NCBI GenBank assembly: GCA_020635825.1
Contig: JACJZA010000021.1
Span: forward strand, 1-47,649
DNA: 47,649 nucleotides
Reading direction: 5' to 3'
Source: Flavobacteriales bacterium
GTDB taxonomy: Bacteria; Bacteroidota; Bacteroidia; Flavobacteriales_E; Vicingaceae
The notes beneath the pieces were generated by a model. It did no database searches. It was given only the letters and a program-made list of their open reading frames with translations, and was not told the origin of the DNA. This document shows, one piece after another, positions 25,407 through 35,000 of the stretch. The position numbers and the translations under genes are program-made. How positions within the stretch are numbered: position 1 is the stretch's first letter; each line of letters opens with the position of its first letter.

Positions 25407-26090
25407 TTACTGTTCAAGCAATTGATTTACTAGTTTAGGTAATCCAATACTTGCATTTTCTTTGATGTGAATAATGTTTTTGGTCCAACCTGTGAAAACG
25501 TCTTTAGGATCAATAAGATATATCAAACAATTTTTGTCAACATAGTTTATAATATTTGCCGCAGGATAAACATTCAAAGATGTTCCAATGATGATTAAAA
25601 TATGAGCAGATTTGCAAATCTCGTGAGCCTTATCCATGTTAGGAACCGATTCTCCAAACCAAACAACATGAGGTCTAAGTTGTGATTTTTGAGGACATAA
25701 ATCACCTATATTTAAGTTGGTTTCATTAATTGGAAAAATATCATTTGTAAGAGTACTTCTTGATTTTAAAATTTCTCCATGTAAATGTAAAACATTTTTA
25801 CTTCCCCCTCTTTCATGTAAATCATCTATATTTTGAGTAATTACCGAAACATCATATTTTTTTTCAAGTTTAGGAATACATTGGTGAGCTTCATTAGGAG
25901 TTGCATTTAAAACTTGTTCTCTCCTTAGATTGTAAAAATGTAAAACTAAAGCAGGGTCTTTTTGCCAAGCTTCAGGAGTAGCAACCTCATATACATTGTA
26001 GTTTTCCCATAATCCATCAGAATCTCTAAAAGTTTTTAACCCACTTTCAGCACTAATTCCTGCTCCGGAAAAAACAACTATTTTTTTCAT
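25407..26090 (-). CDS. Sirtuin, NAD-dependent protein deacylase (CobB/SIRT5 class)
   Basis: NAD-dependent lysine deacylase of 227 residues. NAD-binding motif GAGISAESGLKTFR at 9-22, TQNIDDLHERGG near 85-96 and the catalytic His in LHLHGE (His 104) are intact. Tyr 53 and Arg 56 (HFYNLRRE) are the pair that recognises succinyl and malonyl groups in class III sirtuins, so desuccinylase/demalonylase activity is likely. The usual two CxxC zinc pairs are absent: only one Cys (GDLCPQ) lies in that region. It sits divergent from the malic enzyme gene, 29 nt upstream of the OMP gene on the same strand. Confidence 0.92.
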   Translation of the reverse strand: MKKIVVFSGAGISAESGLKTFRDSDGLWENYNVYEVATPEAWQKDPALVLHFYNLRREQVLNATPNEAHQCIPKLEKKYDVSVITQNIDDLHERGGSKNVLHLHGEILKSRSTLTNDIFPINETNLNIGDLCPQKSQLRPHVVWFGESVPNMDKAHEICKSAHILIIIGTSLNVYPAANIINYVDKNCLIYLIDPKDVFTGWTKNIIHIKENASIGLPKLVNQLLEQ

Positions 26091-26127
26091 TTATTGTACT
26101 CCAAATATTGCATCATAAATATATAAA

Positions 26128-26164
26128 AATATTGATGAAAACAGCTATGGACGTTCATAATATT
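26128..26164. repeat. Inverted repeat in the sirtuin-maeB divergent region
   Basis: AATATTGATGAA (26128-26139) and TTCATAATATT (26154-26164) are complementary apart from one bulged base, with a 14-nt spacer. The repeat lies in the 109-nt gap between the two divergent genes, and no T run follows, so an operator is more likely than a terminator. The arms are AT-rich and chance cannot be excluded. Confidence 0.3.
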
Positions 26165-26199
26165 ATTACTATTTTTACCAGTTCGAGAAAAAAATAATT

Positions 26200-28470
26200 A
26201 TGGGGAAAACCAGAAAAGATATAGATGCTTTAGAGTATCATTCACAAGGAAAACCTGGTAAGATAGAGGTGGTTCCTACAAAGCCATACAGTACACAAAG
26301 AGATTTGTCATTGGCTTATTCTCCGGGGGTTGCTGCTCCTTGTTTAGAGATAGAAAAAAATCCTGAGGATATTTATAAATATACAGCCAAAGGAAATTTA
26401 GTAGCTGTAATCTCAAATGGTACAGCAGTTTTAGGTTTGGGGAATATTGGCGCAGAAGCTTCTAAACCTGTAATGGAAGGAAAAGGATTGTTATTTAAGA
26501 TTTTTGCTGATATTGATGTGTTTGATATTGAAGTGGATGCTTCTGATGTTGATGGTTTTGTGAATACTGTAAAAGCAATTGCTCCAACTTTTGGTGGAAT
26601 TAATTTAGAAGATATAAAAGCTCCCGAATGTTTCGAAATTGAAGAAAGACTTAAAAAGGAGTTGAAAATTCCTGTGATGCATGATGATCAACATGGTACA
26701 GCCATTATTTCATCCGCTGCTATGTTGAATGCAGTTGAATTAACAGGGAAAAAAATTGAAAACATCAAATTAGTGGTGAGTGGAGCAGGAGCTTCAGCGA
26801 TGTCTTGCACTAAATTGTATGCATCTTTGGGGGTTAGAAAAGAAAATATTGTAATGATAGATAGTGTTGGTGTTATTAGAACTGATAGAGATGATTTGTC
26901 TTCTTCAAAAAAACAATTTGCTACTACAAGAAAAATAGATACGCTTAAAGAAGCTATTAAAGATGCAGATATGTTTTTAGGACTATCTAAAGGTGGAATT
27001 TTAACCAAAGAGATGATAAAGTCTATGGCTAAAAATCCAATAGTTTTTGCGTTGGCAAATCCAAATCCTGAAATTTCTTACAAAGATGCAATCGCTTCTC
27101 GAAAAGATATTATTATTGCAACGGGTCGTTCAGACCATCCTAACCAAGTGAATAATGTGTTAGGTTTTCCATACATTTTTAGAGGTGCACTTGATGTTCG
27201 TGCAACTTGTATCAATGAGGAAATGAAATTAGCAGCTGTAAAAGCTATTGCTGATTTAGCAAAAGAGACTGTTCCTGAAGTGGTGAATGAAGCTTATGAT
27301 GAGAAAAACATCGTTTTCGGAACAGATTTTATTATTCCGAAACCACTTGATCCAAGGCTAATTACTACCATAGCACCAGCTGTGGCTAAAGCCGCTATCG
27401 AATCCGGTGTTGCTCAAAGAGTAATTACAGATTGGGAAGAATATGAAGAGGAACTTTCAAAAAGACTTGGGTTAGATAATAAGCTATTGAAAAATATTAC
27501 CCAAAGAGCTAAAAGGAATCCTAAACGAGTTGTTTTTGCAGAAGCAGATAATTATAAAACACTAAAAGCAGCTCAAATAGTACATGAAGAAGGAATAGCA
27601 AGACCTATTTTATTAGGGAAAATTAAAAAAATTGAGGAAATAGCAAAAGAATTTCACCTTGATATTGAAGGATTAACCATTATTGACCCAAGAAGTTCAA
27701 AAGAGCATGAAAGAAAGGCTAAATACGCTCAATTACTTTTCGAAAAAAGAAAAAGAAGAGGTATTACTCTGATGGAAGCGAGGGATATGGTAAGAAGTAG
27801 AAATTATTTTGGTTCTGCAATGGTTGAATGTGGAGATGCTGATGCTTTGATATCAGGTTTAACAAGAAATTATAGAAATACAATCCGACCTGCTTTACAA
27901 GTAATTGGTACCGATGATGATGTGAGTAAAATTGCCGGAATGTATATTTTATTTACCAAGCATGGTCCTTTTTTCTTTGCTGATACCACTGTTAATGTGA
28001 ATCCTACAGCGCAAGATATAGTTGATATTACTTTGCTAACAGCAAAAATTATTCAACGATTTAAAGTAATGCCAAGAATAGCATTGCTTTCGTATTCCAA
28101 CTTTGGTTCATCAGAAGAACCAGATGCAATTAAAATGCGTGAAGCAGCCAAGATATTACATGACAAACATCCAGAGTTAGTAGTGGATGGAGAGATTCAA
28201 GCTAATTTTGCATTAAATAAAGAATTACGAGATGAAATTTTCCCTTTCTCAGAATTAGCAAGAAAAAATACTAATACATTAATTTTTCCTAATCTTTCTT
28301 CTGGAAATATTGCATATAAATTGATGCAAGAAATGGCCGGATTCGAATCAATAGGACCTATTTTGTTGGGGATGAAAAAACCTGTTCATATCCTACAACT
28401 AGGAAGTTCTGTAAGAGAAATTGTAAATATGGTAACAATTGCCGTTGCCGATGTCCAAACTAGAAAATAA
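26200..28470 (+). CDS. maeB: NADP-dependent malic enzyme (MaeB type, with phosphotransacetylase-like domain)
   Basis: Oxidative decarboxylation of malate to pyruvate. Residues about 10-425 form the malic enzyme: LAYSPGVAAPCLEI, MHDDQHGTAI and the NAD(P)-binding VVSGAGASAMSC. Residues about 430-756 form a phosphate acetyltransferase-like domain (RVVFAEADN, SGLTRNYRNTIRPALQVIG), which in MaeB-type enzymes has a regulatory role, for example sensing acetyl-CoA, and not transferase activity. 756 residues is the usual length for the fused form. It starts with ATG at 26200 and its stop overlaps the ruvA start by 1 nt (TAATG), so ruvA and sprA may be expressed from the same transcript. Confidence 0.96.
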   Translation: MGKTRKDIDALEYHSQGKPGKIEVVPTKPYSTQRDLSLAYSPGVAAPCLEIEKNPEDIYKYTAKGNLVAVISNGTAVLGLGNIGAEASKPVMEGKGLLFKIFADIDVFDIEVDASDVDGFVNTVKAIAPTFGGINLEDIKAPECFEIEERLKKELKIPVMHDDQHGTAIISSAAMLNAVELTGKKIENIKLVVSGAGASAMSCTKLYASLGVRKENIVMIDSVGVIRTDRDDLSSSKKQFATTRKIDTLKEAIKDADMFLGLSKGGILTKEMIKSMAKNPIVFALANPNPEISYKDAIASRKDIIIATGRSDHPNQVNNVLGFPYIFRGALDVRATCINEEMKLAAVKAIADLAKETVPEVVNEAYDEKNIVFGTDFIIPKPLDPRLITTIAPAVAKAAIESGVAQRVITDWEEYEEELSKRLGLDNKLLKNITQRAKRNPKRVVFAEADNYKTLKAAQIVHEEGIARPILLGKIKKIEEIAKEFHLDIEGLTIIDPRSSKEHERKAKYAQLLFEKRKRRGITLMEARDMVRSRNYFGSAMVECGDADALISGLTRNYRNTIRPALQVIGTDDDVSKIAGMYILFTKHGPFFFADTTVNVNPTAQDIVDITLLTAKIIQRFKVMPRIALLSYSNFGSSEEPDAIKMREAAKILHDKHPELVVDGEIQANFALNKELRDEIFPFSELARKNTNTLIFPNLSSGNIAYKLMQEMAGFESIGPILLGMKKPVHILQLGSSVREIVNMVTIAVADVQTRK

Positions 28471-29051
28471 TGATAGCACAAATAAAAGGTCGATTAGTTG
28501 AAAAAACACCTACTTATGTTGTGATAGATTGCAACGGAGTAGGGTATCAATTAAATATTTCTTTAAATACTTTTTCCAAATTAGGAGAAGATGAATCGTG
28601 TTTACTTTTTACTCATTTTGTAGTAAGAGAGGATGCTCAACTACTTTATGGTTTTAAAGATAAAAATGAGCGAGAATTGTTTAGATTATTGATTTCCGTT
28701 TCAGGCGTTGGCTCAAGTACAGCCATGATGATTTTATCTTCTTTAAGTCCTGATGAAATAAAAGGGGCAATAATGAATGGAGATGTAAATACTTTAAAAT
28801 CGATTAAAGGAATAGGAGCCAAATCCGCTGAAAGAATAATAGTTGATTTAAAAGATAAAATAGGAAAAGTTGAATTAACAGGAAAAATATCTGTATTTGC
28901 AAACAATACTATTAAAGATGAAGCGTTAAGTGCACTCATAATGTTAGGTTTTGCTAAAGCACCTGCAGAAAAAATGTTGGATAAAATATTTGCACAAACA
29001 TCTGACATTACTGTAGAAGAGCTTATTAAAAGAACTTTAAAAACTCTTTAA
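28470..29051 (+). CDS. ruvA: Holliday junction DNA-binding protein RuvA
   Basis: Tetrameric Holliday-junction-binding partner of RuvB. It has an N-terminal OB-fold domain (about 1-63, MIAQIKGRLVEKTPTYVVID), tandem helix-hairpin-helix motifs (LISVSGVGSSTAMMIL and SIKGIGAKSAERIIVDL) and a C-terminal three-helix domain that contacts RuvB (about 145-193). The length of 193 is normal. The ATG overlaps the maeB stop (TAATG), and sprA begins 18 nt downstream; ruvA-sprA adjacency is a familiar Bacteroidota arrangement. Confidence 0.97.
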   Translation: MIAQIKGRLVEKTPTYVVIDCNGVGYQLNISLNTFSKLGEDESCLLFTHFVVREDAQLLYGFKDKNERELFRLLISVSGVGSSTAMMILSSLSPDEIKGAIMNGDVNTLKSIKGIGAKSAERIIVDLKDKIGKVELTGKISVFANNTIKDEALSALIMLGFAKAPAEKMLDKIFAQTSDITVEELIKRTLKTL

Positions 29052-29069
29052 TAAGTTATAGGGATAGGT

Positions 29070-32000
29070 TTGAAGTTTACTAAAAACACATATAGTAATA
29101 TATTCATAATACTATTGTTATCAATGATAATGATGGTATTTTATTTTGGTTACAATCCATCTGTATCCAAGGCTATTCCGCACAATAATATTTTAGCATT
29201 ACAATTAGATAGCCCTGAAGTCGATTTACCGTTTCCTTTTAAAGACGGATTGGGAGGTCCCGATAATAACAATAATGGAGGTTTATATTTAAATAACCCA
29301 TCTAATGTTGAATCTGGGTTTGAATATGACCCTGAAACTGAAAATTATAATTATTATGAAAAAATAGGTGACCAATATTATAAGTATCCAACATATATGG
29401 ATTTTGAAGAGTATATTAATTATGACTCCAAAAAATCGATGCAAAAATATTGGAAAGAGAAAGCTGCTGCTGATGATATCAATCAAACAAAAGGATTTAG
29501 ACCTTCACTAACCATAAAAAGTAAAACCTTCGATAGAATTTTTGGAGGAAATACCATTGATATTCGACCACAAGGTTCTGCTGAGCTTTCATTTGGATTA
29601 AATAGATCAACAAGAGATAATCCTGCTTTACCTGAAAACCAAAGAAGTAATACCACTTTTAATTTTGATCAAAAAATTCAATTAAATGTAGTGGGAAACA
29701 TAGGCGAAAAACTTAAGTTATCTACGAGCTATAATACTGAAGCAACATTTGACTTTGAAAATCAAATGAAAATCGAGTATACAGGTTATGAGGACGAAAT
29801 TATTCAGAAAATTGAGGCAGGAAACGTTTCACTTCCTTTAAAAAGCTCTTTAATTACAGGTAGTCAGACTTTGTTTGGGGTAAAAACGGAATTGAAATTT
29901 GGTAGATTATACGTAACAAGTGTGCTTTCTCAGGAAAGAGGTGAAAAGAAAGAAATCAATATACAAGGAGGAGCACAAATTCAAGACTACGAGAAAGATG
30001 CTTCTGATTATGAGGAATACAAACACTATTTTTTATCTCAGTATTTTAGAGATAATTATGAAAATTTTCTTTCATCACCCCCGGTTATCAATTCTCGTGT
30101 AAATATTACCAAAGTGGAGGTATGGACATCCAACATTAATAATGCGGTCGAAAATACCAAAAACATTATTGGTTTTATGGATTTGGGAGAGGGAACTCAA
30201 AATAATATTTATAATGATGCTTTGATTATAGATGCTAATCCTTCACCAACTGCCACAGTTTCTCAAAACGATGCCAATAATTTATATGGAAACCTAACAA
30301 GTGGTTATACAGCTTCAAATGATATTAGAGGTTTTGTTACCTCTAGTCAAGCACTGGAAATGATAGGTTATGAAAATGGGGTTGATTTTGAAAAATATGA
30401 AAATGCCAGATTGTTGAGCCCATCAGAATTTACCTTTCATCCACAGTTGGGATATATCTCGTTAAACTCTGCATTACAATCTGATCAAATATTAGCCGTT
30501 GCTTTTCAATATACATTAGATGGACAGGTTTATCAAGTGGGTGAATTTTCTACTGATGGTATTGCTGGACAAGATGCATTATTTGTTAAATTATTAAAAG
30601 GTACAATATTAAATACCCAATTACCTACCTGGGATTTAATGATGAAAAACGTTTATTCTTTAGGTGCTTTTAATATTTCTCAAACAGATTTCTTTTTAAA
30701 TATTAATTATTTAAACCCGGCTACAGGTGTTGAAATTCCATTTATCCCAGAAGGAAATTTAAACGGACTTCCTATAGTCAATGTGATGAATTTAGATAGA
30801 ATGAATACCAATAATCAGCCTAACCCTGATGGAGTGTTTGATTTTATTAATGGAATTACTATAAATTCAAATACAGGTAGGGTTTATTTTCCTGTTTTAG
30901 AGCCATTTGGTTCTCATTTGAGAAGTAAGTTTACTGACCCAACTTTAGGAGAAAAGTATGCGTATGATTCCTTATATTCTACTACACAAGTATTAGCAAA
31001 ACAAGATGCAAATAAAAATCGATTTAAAATCAAAGGACAATATTCCTCTGCTTCAAGTTCTGATATATCACTCAACTCTTTAAATATACCTCAGGGATCT
31101 GTAGTTGTTACAGCTGGAGGAGCCACACTTACAGAAAATGTTGATTATACTGTTGATTATAATCTGGGTAGAGTAAAAATTATTAATGATGGAATATTGC
31201 AATCAGGAACTCCAATTAAGATTTCTTTAGAAAGTCAGTCATTGTTTAATATACAGACCAAAACAATGATGGGAACTAGGTTGGATTATAAAATAAATGA
31301 AAAATTTAATATTGGTGGTACTTTTGTTAAACTATCAGAAAGACCATTAACCCCTAAGATTAACATAGGCGATGAACCCATCAATAATATTATCTGGGGT
31401 ACTGATATTACTTATTCTAGTGAAGTGCCTCTTTTAACTCGTTTAGCAGATAAGCTTCCTGTTTATAGTACCATTGCTCCATCTACTATTACATTAGAAG
31501 GAGAATTTGCTCAACTATTACCTGGAAATCCAAGAGCTATTTCTAAAAGTGGGACTGCTTATTTGGATGATTTTGAAGGAAGTCAAACAACCATTAATTT
31601 GGCAACTATTCAACAATGGCATTTAGCAAGTACACCACAAGGACAACCTGATCTTTTTCCTGAAGGAGATGGATTATTATCAAACACCTTAGCCTATGGG
31701 TTTAATCGAGCAAAACTGGCATGGTATGTAATCGACCCTTTGTTTTGGAGAAATGATTCAAGAACCCCCGATCATGTAAAGAATAACCCTAACATGCAAT
31801 CTAATCATTACATGCGTGAGGTGTTGCAAACAGAGGTTTTTCCAAACAAAAGCCAAACGAATGGGATCATTACTAATATGCCTATTATGGATTTGGCATA
31901 TTATCCTTCAGAAAGAGGTCAATATAATTTTGACGATGGTACTTTTCCGGGTTCAGGTATAGCTCCTGATGGGTCATTAATTAATCCAACTACTCGTTGG

Positions 32001-35000
32001 AGTGGTATCATGAGGAAAATTGAAACAACTGATTTTGAGTCTTCAAATGTTGAATTCATTCAATTTTGGGTAATGGATCCTTTTAATGATGAAGATGGAA
32101 ATCCTAATCATTCAGGTGGTCAGCTTTATTTTAACTTAGGAAATATTTCTGAAGATATTTTAAAAGATTCAAGAAAGAGTTTTGAAAATGGATTACCTAT
32201 AACTGCTATTGATTATTCTACAGGAGCAAATATTAATTTAGTTGATACTACTGTTTGGGGTCGTGTGCCCAAAGTAGCTGCTTTGGTAAATGCTTTTGAT
32301 AATACACCAGCTACAAGACCATTTCAAGATGTAGGATACGATGGATTAAATGATGCTGATGAAAGTGCATTTTTTGGCTCTGGTTTTGGTGCTGACCCGG
32401 CAGCTGATAATTATCATCATTATAGAGGGTCTGATTATGATGCCTCTCAGTTAAATATATTACAACGATATAAAAACTTTAATGGAGCACAAGGAAACTC
32501 TCCTACTTCAGCTCAGTATACTGAAAGTTATTCTACATCAGCTACAACACGTCCTAACGTGGAAGATATCAATTTAAACAATAACCTTGATTTTAAAGAA
32601 AGTTATTATCAGTATGTTATTAATCTTAATCCAACTGAAGTAAATCCTGCCAATGTGGGTAACAACTATATTACCAATGTGCTGGAAACATCTGTTACAA
32701 CTCCGAATGGACAAACAAGAAATATTCGTTGGTATCAGTTTAAAATTCCTATTAGAGAGCCACAGAAAGTAGTAGGAGGCATTCAAGATTTTAAATCGAT
32801 TCGTTTTATGAGAATGTTTTTAAAAGGATTTAATGAAGAGGTGGTATTAAGATTTGCTCAATTAGACTTAGTTCGTGGCGAATGGAGAAAATATGATGGT
32901 AGCCTATTAAGTATTGGTGATTTTATAGGAACAGATGAAGATGAAACTTCATTCATCATATCTGCAGTAAATATTGAAGAAAATAGCAGTAAAACACCTG
33001 TAAATTATGTGTTACCTCCTGATATTTTAAGGGAGATTAATCCAAATCCAACAACAAGTAATAATGGATTAAACCAATTAAATGAACAATCACTTTCTTT
33101 GAGTGTATGCAATTTAAAAGATGGTGATGCTAGAGCTGGTTATAAAGTGATGGATATTGATATTCGTAGATACAAACGATTAAAAATGTATATACATGCG
33201 GAAGAATCAAACCCGGCAAAACCATTAGGACATAAAGATTTAACTGTTTTTATTAGAATGGGAACAGATTTTAATAATAACTATTACGAATACGAAGTTC
33301 CATTAATGGTTACTCCTCCGGGGTACTATAATGGAGATAATGAAGATGACCAATATGCGGTTTGGCCCGAAGCAAATAATATTGATTTAGTGTTTTCTAA
33401 ATTAACGGAATTAAAGACTAAACGAAATGCTTTGTTAACAGATCCCTCAAGTGGTGTAACAATTATTAAAGCTTATGAAGAGGAAGATGGAGATAATTTA
33501 ATTAAAGTAAAAGGTAATCCAAATTTGGCTGAGGTAAAGGTGTTTATGATTGGTGTTAGAAATAATAAACAATCGCCTATACACCCTGATGATGATGGAT
33601 TGGATAAATGTGCTGAAATATGGGTGAATGAATTACGATTAACAGATTTTGATAATGAAGGTGGATGGGCTGCTAAAGCTCGTGTCAGTGCTCAAATTGC
33701 TGATTTAGGTAATGTTACCTTAGCTGGAAACTATAGTACGCCAGGGTTTGGTAGTGTAGAGCAGAAATTAAATGAACGACAAATTGAGACTCAAAAAGGA
33801 TACGACTTTTCATCAAGTGTAGAGTTGGGTAAATTTATTCCTGAAAAAGTGGGAATAAGCTTGCCAATGTATTATAGTGTGTCCGAGAATAAAGTAACAC
33901 CTAAGTATAATCCTCTCGATCCGGATATAGAATTGAACCAATTATTAAAAGATGAACAATTTTCTGAAGCTTATAGAGATTCGGTAGGTAAACGAACCGA
34001 AGAATATACCAAACGACAAAGTATCAATTTTACAAATGTTAGAAAATTAAAACCTGCTGGACAACCGAAATCTCGTTTCTATGATGTTTCAAATTTGTCC
34101 TTTAATTTTGGGTATTCACGGTATTATTATAGAGATATCAATACTCAATTTGATATTAAAAAGAATTACAAGGCTGGTGTAGCTTATGCGTTTAATAATA
34201 ATCCTAAAAATTATGCTCCATTTAGTGAAGCTCCTTTTGCAAAGAAAAAAGTATTTCGATTTGTAAAAGATTTCAATTTTTATTTAGCGCCCAAACTACT
34301 TTCTTTCCAAACAGATGTGGATAGGATGTACTCTGAAAGACAAATGCGAAACAATACCGGTTTTTATTTTGAATTGCCAACCTACTATCAAAAATACTTT
34401 TATTGGAACAGAATTTATGCCTTAAAATATGATATCACAAAAGCACTTAAATTCGATTTTAATGCTACCAATAATGCTTCTATCAACGAGCCCCTTACAG
34501 CAAATGGAAGAGTCAATAAGGATTTTAAAGATGAATACCAAGAATGGAAAGATACCGTGTATCAAAGTTTTAGAGAATTTGGTATCAATACTCATTATCA
34601 TCATCGTTTTAACTTCAACTATGAAGTACCAATTAATAAGTTACCTCTTTTAGATTTTATTTCTTTATCGGCACAATATTCGGGTGATTATGATTGGCAA
34701 CGAGCTCCTATTGGTGCTGATAGTTTAGGGCATACGATTCAAAATTCAAATACCATTGCTTTTAACACTCAAATGAATTTAGGGAAGTTTTACAATGAGT
34801 TTGAGTTTTTGAAAAAAATTGAAAAAAGAGCGACAGAACGGCAACAACGTAGAGCTCAAAATAGGTTGAAACCTGACAAGAATAAAACTCAAGCCGAAAA
34901 TGCAAGAGTGAAAGGTTGGAAGCTGGGAAATCCTACACCCAATATAGAATTTGATTTAAAGAAGTTTAAAGATACTGATACAACAAAAGTAGAAATGTGG

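Noticed and set aside
29065..29072. TAGGTTTG overlapping the sprA start as a possible promoter
   Set aside because: It would place the transcription start inside the sprA coding region, has no -33 TTG at a suitable distance, and sprA follows ruvA by only 18 nt, so cotranscription is simpler.
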